A stretch of DNA of 30,343 nt from CAVXDP01 sp964562925 (lineage in GTDB: Archaea; Thermoproteota; Bathyarchaeia; 40CM-2-53-6; CAVXDP01). Numbering within the stretch: the first letter of the stretch is position 1; each line of letters starts with the position of its first letter. Shown here piece by piece: positions 8,183-16,374 of the stretch. Under the pieces are notes generated by a model. That model made no database searches. It saw nothing but the letters and a program-made list of their open reading frames with translations, and was not told where the DNA came from. The translations under genes were made by a program, and so were the position numbers. Location: NCBI GenBank assembly GCA_964562925.1, contig CAZLVF010000015.1, positions 1-30,343 on the forward strand, in the 5' to 3' direction.

Positions 8183-9094
8183 TCAACGTCTCAGCCTAGG
8201 ATCTAATATGTCCCTCAAACCATCGCCGAGCAAATTGAATCCTAGAACCGTAATGAGAATAGCGAGACCTGGAAATGTTGCTATCCACCAAGCTTCACGT
8301 AAATAAGTGCGACCCAGACTAAGCATAGCTCCCCATTCTGGCGAGGGGGGTTGTGCTCCAAGTCCTATGAAGCTCAGTCCAGCCGCTGTCAAGATCACGA
8401 AGCCCAGATCCATAGAAGCGTTCACGATCACTGGCGAAAGGCAGTTCGGTAGCATGTGACGGAATATTAATCGGAAACTGCTTACGCCAACCATTCGGGC
8501 TGCTTCTGTATACTGTTTCTCCCTTACTGACAGAGCTTCGGCTCGGGCCAGTCTAGTGTACCAAGGCCACCAGGTCGCGCAGAGGGAAAGCATGACATTA
8601 TACAGACTGGGCCCTAAAGCTGCGGCTATGACAAGTGCCAAAATTAGACTGGGGATCGAAAGGAACATGTCCGTAATCCTCATCAACACTTCATTAATGG
8701 CACCTCCATAGAATCCAGCGACTATTCCTAGACTTGTGCCGAAAGCAAATGCGAATGCCACAACCATAATGGCTATCTGTAAAGAGATACGTGAGCCAGC
8801 GATCACTCTACTGAGAATGTCTCTACCCAGATCGTCTGTGCCAAATACATGGATAGAGCTCGGAGGCAGAAGCTTGTATTGCAGGTCAACAGCTAAAGGA
8901 TCATAAGGAGTCAACCATGGGGCTAAGGCGGCCGTCAGCACCAATGCCAAAATTATTGTTAGCCCAGCCAGAGCTAGTGGGTGTGTACGGATCAAGTGAA
9001 GGCTATACTTGATTTCCGAAGCGATGGGCCGCATCTCTTTCTTCCATTGCTCGATTCTCGACCCACCAAACTCCAAAGCTCTTGCATTACTCAT
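8183..9094 (-). CDS. dppC: Oligo/dipeptide ABC transporter permease (DppC/OppC type)
   Basis: A 303-residue inner-membrane permease of the peptide/nickel ABC family. A cytoplasmic N-terminus of about 35 residues is followed by a first membrane segment (residues about 38-62) and a loop containing PHYxFGTDxxGRD-like sequence, here IHVFGTDDLGRDILSR, characteristic of DppC. The EAA loop (EAARMVGVSSFRLIFRHMLPN) contacts the ATPase subunits. The gene begins six bases after dppB ends and is the last gene of the operon. Function: translocation channel subunit for imported peptides. Confidence 0.95.
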   Translation of the reverse strand: MSNARALEFGGSRIEQWKKEMRPIASEIKYSLHLIRTHPLALAGLTIILALVLTAALAPWLTPYDPLAVDLQYKLLPPSSIHVFGTDDLGRDILSRVIAGSRISLQIAIMVVAFAFAFGTSLGIVAGFYGGAINEVLMRITDMFLSIPSLILALVIAAALGPSLYNVMLSLCATWWPWYTRLARAEALSVREKQYTEAARMVGVSSFRLIFRHMLPNCLSPVIVNASMDLGFVILTAAGLSFIGLGAQPPSPEWGAMLSLGRTYLREAWWIATFPGLAILITVLGFNLLGDGLRDILDPRLRR

Positions 9095-9100
9095 CTTCCG

Positions 9101-10114
9101 TCACTCCAATCTTATTCTGGGGTCCAAGAAGCCATAGAATAGGTCTACGCCGAGGTTGACTGTTATGTAGACTAACGTAACCAGCAACGTGTACCCCATA
9201 ACGGCTGCGAAGTCTAGATATGTTATTGCGGTAACGGCGTACCTGCCTATTCCTGGCCATGAGAAAATAGCTTCCACCAGAACTGTGCCCGAGAGCAAGG
9301 TACCAAAAATCAGTCCAATGAGAGTGACTGTTGAGGTTACAGCGTTCTTGAAGGCGTGCCTATAGACTACCGCACGCTCAGATAGCCCCTTCGACCTTGC
9401 CAACACTATATAGTCTTCACGAAGCACTTCCAACATGCCTGATCTAACCATTCTCACAATCATACCCATCGTAGAGAAAGAAAGGACAGCTGTCGGCAGG
9501 ACCAGATGACGTACACTACTCACAAGAGCTGGCCAGTTTCCTGTAATAATACTGTCCAACACTAGCATTCCGGTTATCTGCTGAGGAGTAACCAAGCCCA
9601 CATCTATTCGACCCGGGCCTGGAAACCAACCCAAGAGATAGTAAAAGACCAACAGAACCATTAGACCCGACCAAAAAATCGGCGTTGCAACACCCGTTAG
9701 TGCAAAGATTCTACTAAAATGGTCTGGCAATCTGTTCTGTCGAGTCGCTGAGACTACACCCAAGGGAATCCCTACAACTATCGAAACGATCATAGACGCA
9801 AGTGTAAGCTCGAGCGTGGCCGGGAAGAATCTCAGCAAGTCAGCTGCTACAGCTCGGCGTGTAGTGATTGACATTCCTAGGTCTCCGTGGAGAAGGTCAG
9901 AAAGATAGATGAGGAATTGTTCGTAAATAGGCTTGTCAAGTCCCATCTTGGCTCTGAGAGCGAGAACGACCTCAATGGGGGCATGGGGTCCCGCCATAAG
10001 ACGTGCAGGGTCTCCAGGAACGAGATGAGATATTACGAAAGTTATTGCGGCGACTCCTAAAAGGACCGGTCCCATCAGCAATAGACGTCGAACAACGTAA
10101 TGATGCAGTTTCAA
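9101..10114 (-). CDS. dppB: Oligo/dipeptide ABC transporter permease (DppB/OppB type)
   Basis: A 337-residue permease that pairs with DppC. The N-terminal YVVRRLLLMGPVLLGVAAITF segment is the first membrane helix. The GDPARLMAGPHAP stretch and the following loop are typical of DppB, as is the EAA motif region (LARSKGLSERAVVYRHAFKN) near residue 250 and the C-terminal DPRIRLE ending. About six membrane segments are visible. It lies 90 bases downstream of the binding-protein gene and six bases before dppC, so the three are probably one transcript. Confidence 0.95.
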   Translation of the reverse strand: MKLHHYVVRRLLLMGPVLLGVAAITFVISHLVPGDPARLMAGPHAPIEVVLALRAKMGLDKPIYEQFLIYLSDLLHGDLGMSITTRRAVAADLLRFFPATLELTLASMIVSIVVGIPLGVVSATRQNRLPDHFSRIFALTGVATPIFWSGLMVLLVFYYLLGWFPGPGRIDVGLVTPQQITGMLVLDSIITGNWPALVSSVRHLVLPTAVLSFSTMGMIVRMVRSGMLEVLREDYIVLARSKGLSERAVVYRHAFKNAVTSTVTLIGLIFGTLLSGTVLVEAIFSWPGIGRYAVTAITYLDFAAVMGYTLLVTLVYITVNLGVDLFYGFLDPRIRLE

Positions 10115-10204
10115 CGAATCGTTAGCCTTCGGTCTTTCAGTATTTCACAAGCTGATAACACTTAAGAAATAGAAAAGAGAGTGGGGAGTGTTTTGCCTAG
10201 AAGG

Positions 10205-11863
10205 CTAAGCTTTGTAGACAGTATCAGCTGGGATGAACCAAGCGTTCAGTGGGTTAAACACGTATCCTTTCACCCAAGATCTGAGGGTGAGCCCCCCATA
10301 CCCTAATCCTTGGTATAGCCAGATGTATGGAGCCTCGTCGACGGTAATCTTCTGTATCTCACTGTACATCTCCAGTCGTTTGCTCATGTCGGTTTCCGAT
10401 CGTCCCGCTATGATAAGTTGATCCACCTTCGGATTGTTGTAGAAGGCGAAGTTCCAACCTGGTCCGGCATTCTTCGAGTAGAAGTAGAACCATACCTGCA
10501 TGTTCGGATCAGCGTAGTCCGGAGTCCACCCCATCAGAGCTAGGTCATGATCTCCGTGACTCAGTTTCTCAATGTATGTAGGCCATGCAAATTGTTGTAT
10601 ATTCAGCTTGACGTTGACTTTAGCGAGGCTTGATTGAAGTGATGTCGAAATCTTGATCCATTCTTCGAAAGGTGCAATCAACATGTCCAACTCCAAGCCT
10701 TTGTCATAGCCAGCGTCAGCCAGCAAAACCTGAGTTTTGTCTAGGTCATAGTCATACAGTGGAATGCTCTCGTCAGCTCCAGGGAAACCTTTCGGCAATG
10801 CGCTTCGAAGTCTGGTTCCGCGTCCAAAGTTTATGTCGTTGATGATGCCGTCGAAATCTACCGCGTGAGCAATCGCTTTCCTAACCTTTGCGTCCTTGAG
10901 TTTCTTTTGCGTGTTCAATATCATGAACGATATGAAGAATCCCGGATCGTCAACTACATGAATATCCGGGTTCTTGCTCAGTTCACTGAGAGCAATCACC
11001 GGTATGTCTTCTGCCCCATCTATCTCTCCTGTTTCCAACATCAGTCTCTGGGTTGATGGCTCTGTGATTATTTGCACTATCATCTCATCGATCTTTGGAA
11101 CGCCTCCCCAGTAGTCCTTGACCGCCGATAACACGATCTTCTCGTTGGGAACGTATTCTTTCAGTTTGAAAGATCCTGAACCAGCTTCATTCTGTGAGAG
11201 CCATGCCTTGCCCAGATCACCTTCGGTCTCATGTTCCATAACTTTGGGTGATACTATGCCAAGTGCTTGCACAGCTAAGCATGGTACGAAGGGAGCGTAG
11301 CGCTCTCTAAGGTTGAATTGAACGGTGTAGTCATCCACAGCCTTCACACCTTCCTCATCTACTATTCCTATAAATGTGCCAGCCCATCCCCCTTGTTCTC
11401 CAAGCTTCAACGCTCTCAAGAACGAAGATACCACGGCATTTGCGTCTAAGGTCGTTCCATCATGGAACTTCACTCCATCCCTCAAGTGGAACGTGTAGGC
11501 CAAACCGTCTTCAGAGATGTCGTAGGATTTGGCGAGCATCGGCTCAGGCGTTGTGCTCGACCCACGGTAGGTAACGAGTCTGTCGTACATCAAGTATGTT
11601 TCGCGATAGTCTGTGTTGGCAACTGTCCAAGCAGGATCAAGCGAAACCATAGGCTCATCTGTCGCGTAGATAATCGTATTTGGGTTCGGTATCGTTGGCG
11701 TGGTGACGGCCGTTGTTGGTACCGTGGTTGCGGTTGTTGTGGTTGTTGGAGGAGCTGGTGGTCTTGTGAAGTAGTAAGCTCCCGCGGCCGCTCCGGCTAC
11801 AACAACACCGGCGGCGGCATATTTCACGTAGCCCCTCCGAGAAACTTTTCTCTCTTCACTCAT
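10205..11863 (-). CDS. dppA: Peptide ABC transporter substrate-binding protein (SBP family 5)
   Basis: A 552-residue extracellular solute-binding protein. The N-terminus contains VSRRGYVKY, close to the twin-arginine consensus, then a hydrophobic Ala/Gly/Val segment (residues about 16-31) and a Thr/Pro-rich linker (about 35-60). This is the archaeal pattern of an anchored or Tat-exported binding protein with an exposed stalk, likely O-glycosylated. The mature domain shows family-5 features such as LAKSYDISEDGLAYTFHLRD, VKFHDGTTLDANAVVSSF and the ALMGWTPDYADPN segment. No lipobox Cys is evident. A GAAGGTGGTG Shine-Dalgarno precedes ATG 11863, and a TATA element lies at 11918-11925. Peptide is the expected ligand, but nickel or sugar ligands are known in this family. 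Confidence 0.94.
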   Translation of the reverse strand: MSEERKVSRRGYVKYAAAGVVVAGAAAGAYYFTRPPAPPTTTTTATTVPTTAVTTPTIPNPNTIIYATDEPMVSLDPAWTVANTDYRETYLMYDRLVTYRGSSTTPEPMLAKSYDISEDGLAYTFHLRDGVKFHDGTTLDANAVVSSFLRALKLGEQGGWAGTFIGIVDEEGVKAVDDYTVQFNLRERYAPFVPCLAVQALGIVSPKVMEHETEGDLGKAWLSQNEAGSGSFKLKEYVPNEKIVLSAVKDYWGGVPKIDEMIVQIITEPSTQRLMLETGEIDGAEDIPVIALSELSKNPDIHVVDDPGFFISFMILNTQKKLKDAKVRKAIAHAVDFDGIINDINFGRGTRLRSALPKGFPGADESIPLYDYDLDKTQVLLADAGYDKGLELDMLIAPFEEWIKISTSLQSSLAKVNVKLNIQQFAWPTYIEKLSHGDHDLALMGWTPDYADPNMQVWFYFYSKNAGPGWNFAFYNNPKVDQLIIAGRSETDMSKRLEMYSEIQKITVDEAPYIWLYQGLGYGGLTLRSWVKGYVFNPLNAWFIPADTVYKA

Positions 11864-11917
11864 TGCTTTTCACCACCTTCAAAATTGTCCCGTGAAGAAA
11901 GGGTGCGGCGTGAAGCG

Positions 11918-11925
11918 CATATAAG
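11918..11925 (-). promoter_or_regulatory. TATA box for dppABC
   Basis: Minus-strand CTTATATG lies about 55 bases upstream of the dppA ATG in the 124-base gap after oppF. This spacing would give a leader of about 30 bases containing the GGTGG ribosome-binding site. It suggests the binding protein and permeases have their own transcript, allowing more binding protein than ATPase. Confidence 0.5.
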
Positions 11926-11987
11926 ACTATCTTTATGTCAATCAGTTGGCTAGACCGCTGAAGAGTCTACTGGGGCAAATCAGTGCA

Positions 11988-12956
11988 TTACGCATTGACG
12001 GAGTGGCAGGCAACGAAATGCTCGTCTCCGACCGGTACAAGTTGTGGTTCTGTTGACTCGCAGATCGGCCTACTCGACGGGCACCTAGTGTGAAACCTGC
12101 ATCCCGAGGGAGGATTGACCGGACTTGGTACAGTTCCCTTGAGAGGGATCATTTCCGGTCTGTAGTCAGGATCGGGCACTTGAACCGACGATAATAAGGC
12201 TTGGGTGTATGGGTGAAGAGGTTGCTTGAATATTGTTTGCTTCGATGCGTTCTCAACTATTTTGCCTACGTACATCACGGCTATGTGGTCACTTACATGC
12301 TTTATTACCGCCAAATCATGAGAGATGAAAAGAAAAGTCAGCTCCATCTCAGATTGCAGCTTTTGTAGCAGGTTGAGAATCTGGGCTTGAACGGATACGT
12401 CAAGTGAAGAGGTCGGTTCATCCAGGATTAGGAGCTTCGGATTAAGCGCTATTGCTCTGGCTATTCCAATTCTCTGTCTCTGTCCACCACTGAATTCATG
12501 TGGAAACCTGTACATGTGATCTGGGTTCAGGCCCACTCTTTCGAGTAAGATCTGTACTTTCTCCCTCAGATCCACACCCTTCACGCCTTTATGAATCATC
12601 AGGGGTTCTCCAACTATGTCTTTCACAGTCATTCTTGGGTTAAGGGATGATTGTGGGTCTTGAAATACCATCTGTAGCCCGCTTCTAATTTTTCTCAGAT
12701 CCTTCTGATCCAATTTGCAAATATCGTTGCCCTCGAAAATAATTTCTCCAGACGTTGGTTCGATAAGCCGCACGACCAATCTGCCAACTGTCGTCTTTCC
12801 GCAACCACTCTCACCGACGACTCCCAAAGTTCGGCCTTTGGGAACTGAAAAGCTCACATGATCCACGGCACGCACGTAACCAACGGTCTTTCGAAAGACC
12901 CCGCTTTTTAACGGGAAGTATTTCACCAAATCCTTGATATCCAATAGAGTTGACAT
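11988..12956 (-). CDS. oppF: Peptide ABC transporter ATP-binding protein (OppF/DppF type)
   Basis: A 322-residue ATPase. Walker A is GESGCGKTT (residues 48-56), the Q-loop is MVFQDPQSSLNPRM, the signature is FSGGQRQRIGIARA, Walker B is KLLILDEPTSSLD and the switch His lies in LFISHDLAV. The C-terminal oligopeptide-transporter domain carries the cysteine cluster GCRFHTRCPSSRPICE, which in related DppD/DppF proteins can hold an iron-sulfur cluster. Its ATG follows the oppD stop codon directly, so the two ATPases are translationally linked. It powers peptide import with OppD. Confidence 0.96.
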   Translation of the reverse strand: MSTLLDIKDLVKYFPLKSGVFRKTVGYVRAVDHVSFSVPKGRTLGVVGESGCGKTTVGRLVVRLIEPTSGEIIFEGNDICKLDQKDLRKIRSGLQMVFQDPQSSLNPRMTVKDIVGEPLMIHKGVKGVDLREKVQILLERVGLNPDHMYRFPHEFSGGQRQRIGIARAIALNPKLLILDEPTSSLDVSVQAQILNLLQKLQSEMELTFLFISHDLAVIKHVSDHIAVMYVGKIVENASKQTIFKQPLHPYTQALLSSVQVPDPDYRPEMIPLKGTVPSPVNPPSGCRFHTRCPSSRPICESTEPQLVPVGDEHFVACHSVNA

Positions 12957-14141
12957 TCAGTTCATCTTTTGGAAATAACTCGGTTTTCCACAAGCGTGGC
13001 ACATTACGTAGTGGGCGGGCTCGATCTCGATCATTTGGGGCTCTTCCTCTGAGCATATGGTATGAGCGAAGCCGCATCTTGGGTGAAATCGGCAGCCTGA
13101 GGGGGGATTAATCAGATCTGGTACGGAGCCCGGGATAGATGTCAGTTCGCGTGTCTCTTCAACGAGTTTTGGAATAGATTTCAACAATCCCACCGTATAG
13201 GGATGTCTGGGATTCTTAAATAGAATTCGTGTCTCAGCCAATTCTACAATATTGCCGGCGTACATCACAGCGACACGATCGCAGGTTCTGGCGACCGTGC
13301 CCATGTCATGTGTAATTAAGAGTATAGTCATATTCAATCTTTGTTTGAGCTGCATCAGTAGCTCCAAAATCTGGGCTCTAATCGTTACATCTAGTGCCGT
13401 GGTGGGTTCATCTGCTATCAAAAGATCTGGGTTGCAGGAGAGAGCCATCGCTATTATTGCCCGTTGTCTCATTCCGCCGCTGAGCTCGTGCGGATATTCG
13501 TTCACAACTTTCTCAGGGTCCGGCATGTTCACCATTCGCAGCACTTCGATGACACGGCTCAATGCTCTTTTCTTTCGTGCACTTTTCGAAAATCTTGGAG
13601 GCTTTTCTTTCATGGCTCCAAGTTGCTTCGTCAACCTGTCTCTTTCGTCTTCTGAAAGGTCAGATGCTTCCAGTTTTCTTCTTATTTCACTTATCTTCTC
13701 ATCAAGTAACAGAGTGTTCACATCTTGATGTAACATTATGACCTCAGCTATTTGCTCTCCAATCGTGTAGAGTGGGTTGAGGTATGTCATTGGATCTTGG
13801 AAAACCATTGAGATCTTTCTACCTCTAATATGTCTGATCGCCTCTTCACTCTTCGTTACAAGGTTATCTCCTCCATACCATATGGCGCCTCCGGTTATCT
13901 TGCCAGGAGCAGGAACAAGCAGTGTTATTGCGCGAGCCGTGACAGATTTGCCACAACCGGTTTCTCCTACAAGCCCCAGAGTCTCACCTTTTATCATCTC
14001 TAGGTTGATGCCGTTGAGAGCTTTAACGACGCCAGCGTATGTGTAAAAATCAACTCTAAGGTTTCTTATAGTTAGTAGTGTGCGAGTGGCCCCTTTCATT
14101 TCTGAGACCCTTTGATTTTTTTCGGCTCTCAAGTTACGCAT
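12957..14141 (-). CDS. oppD: Peptide ABC transporter ATP-binding protein (OppD/DppD type) with helical insertion
   Basis: A 394-residue ATPase when read from ATG 14141. ATG 14099 (MKGATRTLLTIRNLRVDF) is closer to the usual family start and avoids overlap with the small upstream frame. Walker A is GETGCGKS (59-66), the Q-loop is MVFQDPMTYLNP, the signature is LSGGMRQR (220-227), Walker B is LLIADEP (240-246) and the switch His is in LLITHDM. The C-terminal Cys-rich motif GCRFHPRCGFAHTIC is present. Unusually, about 50 extra residues (roughly 141-190), highly charged and probably coiled-coil, sit between the Q-loop and signature, where OppD proteins normally have about 20. First gene of the ATPase pair. 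Confidence 0.95.
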   Translation of the reverse strand: MRNLRAEKNQRVSEMKGATRTLLTIRNLRVDFYTYAGVVKALNGINLEMIKGETLGLVGETGCGKSVTARAITLLVPAPGKITGGAIWYGGDNLVTKSEEAIRHIRGRKISMVFQDPMTYLNPLYTIGEQIAEVIMLHQDVNTLLLDEKISEIRRKLEASDLSEDERDRLTKQLGAMKEKPPRFSKSARKKRALSRVIEVLRMVNMPDPEKVVNEYPHELSGGMRQRAIIAMALSCNPDLLIADEPTTALDVTIRAQILELLMQLKQRLNMTILLITHDMGTVARTCDRVAVMYAGNIVELAETRILFKNPRHPYTVGLLKSIPKLVEETRELTSIPGSVPDLINPPSGCRFHPRCGFAHTICSEEEPQMIEIEPAHYVMCHACGKPSYFQKMN

Positions 14142-14338
14142 CTAGCTTGGATGGAGACCCCGGAGATCCAATATTCTTTCCCCTTGTAATAGAGTTCACG
14201 TTTATCATGTTGTCGATACCAGCTTTTGTCTTCCCAAGGCGATTCTGGTTCTCTCAGCATCACTGTCGAGGTTGATCTACTGTCGTACGGGGGATCCTCA
14301 GCCACCACAATGTAGATAAGAACAGTAGAATCGGTCAA
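14129..14338 (-). CDS. Hypothetical small protein, unrecognised
   Basis: A 69-codon frame with TTG start just upstream of oppD; it overlaps the long oppD start by 13 bases but not the ATG at 14099. The sequence is rich in charged and aromatic residues (KSWYRQHDKRELYYKGKEYW) and reads more protein-like than the surrounding frames. A stop lies two codons before the TTG, and I see no good ribosome-binding site. It could be a real small protein, a leader of the transporter operon or chance. Confidence 0.27.
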   Translation of the reverse strand: MTDSTVLIYIVVAEDPPYDSRSTSTVMLREPESPWEDKSWYRQHDKRELYYKGKEYWISGVSIQARCVT

Positions 14339-14574
14339 GATTCAAACTTACTGCCCAGAAGATTTCGTGGAAGCTATTATTCTACCCCCGCTACACACGA
14401 CTACTATTCAGCTGCCAAATGCAGACTGCTCACTTGGCACCTAAAGGGTTTGAGGCGGATCTTACCTACTCTTGACCACAGGTTAGATCATATGTCTTCC
14501 GCTGAGTATAGGGGAACTATGGCCGCTGGGCGGGTAGGAGGCTTGTTTGGAGGAAAGGTAAAAAACGCATCGTT
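14339..14574. other. Non-coding stretch upstream of transporter operon
   Basis: I see no supportable gene here. A 71-codon plus-strand frame (14450-14665) lies opposite the 40-aa minus-strand frame and has no recognisable motif. The stretch contains a T-run on the minus strand (14560-14565) just after the stop of that small frame. Confidence 0.4.
14560..14565 (-). terminator. Possible T-run terminator after the 40-aa frame
   Basis: A run of six T on the minus strand, followed by the pyrimidine-rich ACCTTTCCTCC, lies ten bases past the stop codon of the 40-aa frame. Archaeal termination often needs only such a T-tract. Confidence 0.3.
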
Positions 14575-14697
14575 TCATAGGATGGATTTGATAGTCTTCT
14601 TGAAACTTGCGCTGGCATCCAGAGTCTCTATCGCTAGGTCGACAAGGGCAATAGCTACGCCATAACCAATCAACTTCAAAGCCTCAACCAGCCGCAT
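14575..14697 (-). CDS. Small hydrophobic-helix protein, 40 aa, unrecognised
   Basis: ATG 14697 opens a 40-codon frame (MRLVEALKLIGYGVAIALVD, then LAIETLDASASFKKTIKSIL). The first half is a nearly uninterrupted hydrophobic/amphipathic helix and the tail is basic. GGTG at 14704-14707 is spaced six bases from the ATG, and the AT-rich CGATATATC repeats about 60 bases upstream could serve as a TATA box. It lies 46 bases downstream of the 58-aa frame on the same strand, so the two may be one small operon. I do not recognise the protein; the helix composition and start signals are the evidence. Confidence 0.4.
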   Translation of the reverse strand: MRLVEALKLIGYGVAIALVDLAIETLDASASFKKTIKSIL

Positions 14698-14743
14698 CTC
14701 CAACACCGCAAATAATCAGCAATGTTTCCGTAGTTAAAAGACA

Positions 14744-14920
14744 TTATTCAAAGAATGGATATATCGCAACATCGATATATCGAAAATTGACATGTAACTT
14801 AGTTCTTGTGTCACACATGACATCTGCGATCTCATGCTTGCTCATAGATGCCAAGATATCTTCTGTCAGATCTTGAGCTGCCGACTGCCTAGCGTCTTCA
14901 TTAAGCCATGAAGCCGTCAT
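14744..14920 (-). CDS. Small acidic protein, 58 aa, unrecognised
   Basis: ATG 14920 opens a 58-codon frame beginning MTASWLNEDARQSAAQDLTE and ending in RYIDVAIYPFFE. A GGCGGTG Shine-Dalgarno (14929-14935) is spaced eight bases before the ATG. The first two thirds are polar and acidic and predict as helix; the end is aromatic and strand-like. Its 3' end contains the palindrome CGATATATCG. It has one Cys and no known domain that I can see. The paired 40-aa frame follows 46 bases later. Ribosome-binding site and composition favour a real gene, but this needs homologues. Confidence 0.4.
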   Translation of the reverse strand: MTASWLNEDARQSAAQDLTEDILASMSKHEIADVMCDTRTKLHVNFRYIDVAIYPFFE

Positions 14921-15054
14921 ATGTTAAACACCGCCATTAACGCCGCTAAGCCTGCCGCAAAAAAGCCACTAAAGCCGTTTCACCTGGGCTGATTTCTGAC
15001 GAGATTGTATGAAAACATAGTAGGCTATGTGTCTCGTAGCTTGTGACTGGGAGT

Positions 15055-15636
15055 TCAGCCTGCCTGTTTTAGAATCTTCGACAGAGCTTTGAAATCCTCC
15101 GTCATAGTCTCTTTCAGATTATTCATGTAGAGCGCAGCCGCAGGATGATAGGTGATAAAGAAGCGTCTGTCAACGGTCTGCACCTGTTTGCCATGCATCT
15201 CCGAGACAGGGTAGCCCTTGCCCAATATGCCATTTATGGCGTGATTACCCATAAGGCAGACTAGCTTTGGGTTGATCAGCCTTATCTGACCTTCCAGGTA
15301 TGGACGGCACGTCTTAACTTCGTTAACCCTAGGCGGCCTATTCGCCGTTGGCCTACACTTCACGATATTCGTTATGAAGACATCTTTCCTATCTATACCG
15401 ATCGATGAGAGTAGGTCGTTAAGAAAACCGCCTGCAGCACCCACGAAAGGTCTTCCTTCGAGATCTTCGTTCCTTCCTGGCGCCTCACCTACAAGCATGA
15501 GAGAAGCGTTGAAAGCCCCCTCCCCGGGTACGGCCTTCCTCCTAGATTCTGAAAGCTTGCACAGAGCACATGCAAGAATCCTTCCGTGAAGCTCGATCAG
15601 TTCCCCTGCCAAGAAGACGCCGCCCTTCTTCTTCAA
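15055..15636 (-). CDS. udg: Type-4 uracil-DNA glycosylase (iron-sulfur)
   Basis: A 193-residue family-4 uracil-DNA glycosylase, the base-excision enzyme common in archaea. The four cysteines binding the [4Fe-4S] cluster are visible: Cys23 and Cys26 (ACALC), Cys94 (NIVKCRP) and Cys110 (KTCRPYL). Motif A is GEAPGRNEDLEGRPFVG (50-66) and the uracil-binding His lies in TYHPAAALY near the C-terminus. The frame opens with TTG 15636; the internal TTG at 15612 (AGELIELHGRI) starts nearer the usual N-terminus and may be the real one. It is divergent from the cyclo-ligase-like gene across 96 bases. Confidence 0.95.
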   Translation of the reverse strand: MKKKGGVFLAGELIELHGRILACALCKLSESRRKAVPGEGAFNASLMLVGEAPGRNEDLEGRPFVGAAGGFLNDLLSSIGIDRKDVFITNIVKCRPTANRPPRVNEVKTCRPYLEGQIRLINPKLVCLMGNHAINGILGKGYPVSEMHGKQVQTVDRRFFITYHPAAALYMNNLKETMTEDFKALSKILKQAG

Positions 15637-15732
15637 TGCTTCTTTCGAGTTCTAGTTAAAGGGTACATTCAAGTTTGCCGACTACACTTTCTCTTCAAGG
15701 AACAGAAACGAATTCTATAGAAGGAAATTGAG

Positions 15733-16368
15733 ATGTCTAATGTTGACAAGAAGCAAGTCCTTCGTGAGACGATATACGAAGAGATGGAGAAGAGGGGTAT
15801 AGCTCGATTTCCATTACCTTGTAGAGGACGTGTCCCAAATTTCGAAGGTGCTGAGGACGCTGCCGAGAAGCTTCGTGAACTTGAATTCTACAAGAGAGCT
15901 TCAATTATCTTGGTTTCGCCCGATTCGCCTCAAGCTCCTGTAAGAAGGAATATCCTCCTTGACGGAAAGAGGTTGGTGATGGCTAGTCCAAGGCTGAGAA
16001 GAGGCTTTGTCCTAGTCGATCCACTGGATGTCATAGGCAGAGAAAGCGAGGCAAGCACTATTAGAGGAGCCTTCAAACATGGTCGCATCTTAGATACCAT
16101 GCCACCGGTTGATTTGGTCGTAGAGGGGTGCGTAGCCGTTGATCCCAAAGGAAACCGGTTGGGCAAAGGTGGAGGATATGGTGATCGTGAGATCAAGACT
16201 TCACGAATCTTGAACGATGAAGTGATTGTCGTAACCACATGTCACTCCATGCAAGTGGTGGAGTCAGTTCCGATTGAAGAAGGTGATGAGAGAGTGAATT
16301 ATATCGTAACTGAGCGTGGCATAATCAAGACCTTAAGGAACGGTGTTCACCTTTTTGACTGCAAATAG
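15733..16368 (+). CDS. 5-formyltetrahydrofolate cyclo-ligase family protein
   Basis: A 211-residue protein of the 5-FTHF cyclo-ligase (MTHFS) family, which in its best-known form converts 5-formyl-THF to 5,10-methenyl-THF using ATP. The nucleotide/folate-binding signature LGKGGGYGDREI lies at residues 143-154, after VVEGCVAVDPKGNR, and the RxxIL-type segment near residue 71 is present. The archaeal paralogues are diverged and several have unproven activity, so the exact substrate is open. ATG 15733 is preceded by GGAAATTGAG. The gene ends six bases before the stop of the opposing zinc-ribbon frame. Confidence 0.82.
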   Translation: MSNVDKKQVLRETIYEEMEKRGIARFPLPCRGRVPNFEGAEDAAEKLRELEFYKRASIILVSPDSPQAPVRRNILLDGKRLVMASPRLRRGFVLVDPLDVIGRESEASTIRGAFKHGRILDTMPPVDLVVEGCVAVDPKGNRLGKGGGYGDREIKTSRILNDEVIVVTTCHSMQVVESVPIEEGDERVNYIVTERGIIKTLRNGVHLFDCK

Positions 16369-16374
16369 AGCTAG

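Noticed and set aside
14450..14665. 71-codon plus-strand frame
   Set aside because: It lies opposite the 40-aa minus-strand frame, which has a better ribosome-binding site and helix-like composition; no motif seen.
14575..14697. Similarity of the 40-aa frame to the Alba helix (GRAIxxAVD pattern)
   Set aside because: Only a few residues match and the spacing is off by one, so I do not call it an Alba fragment.
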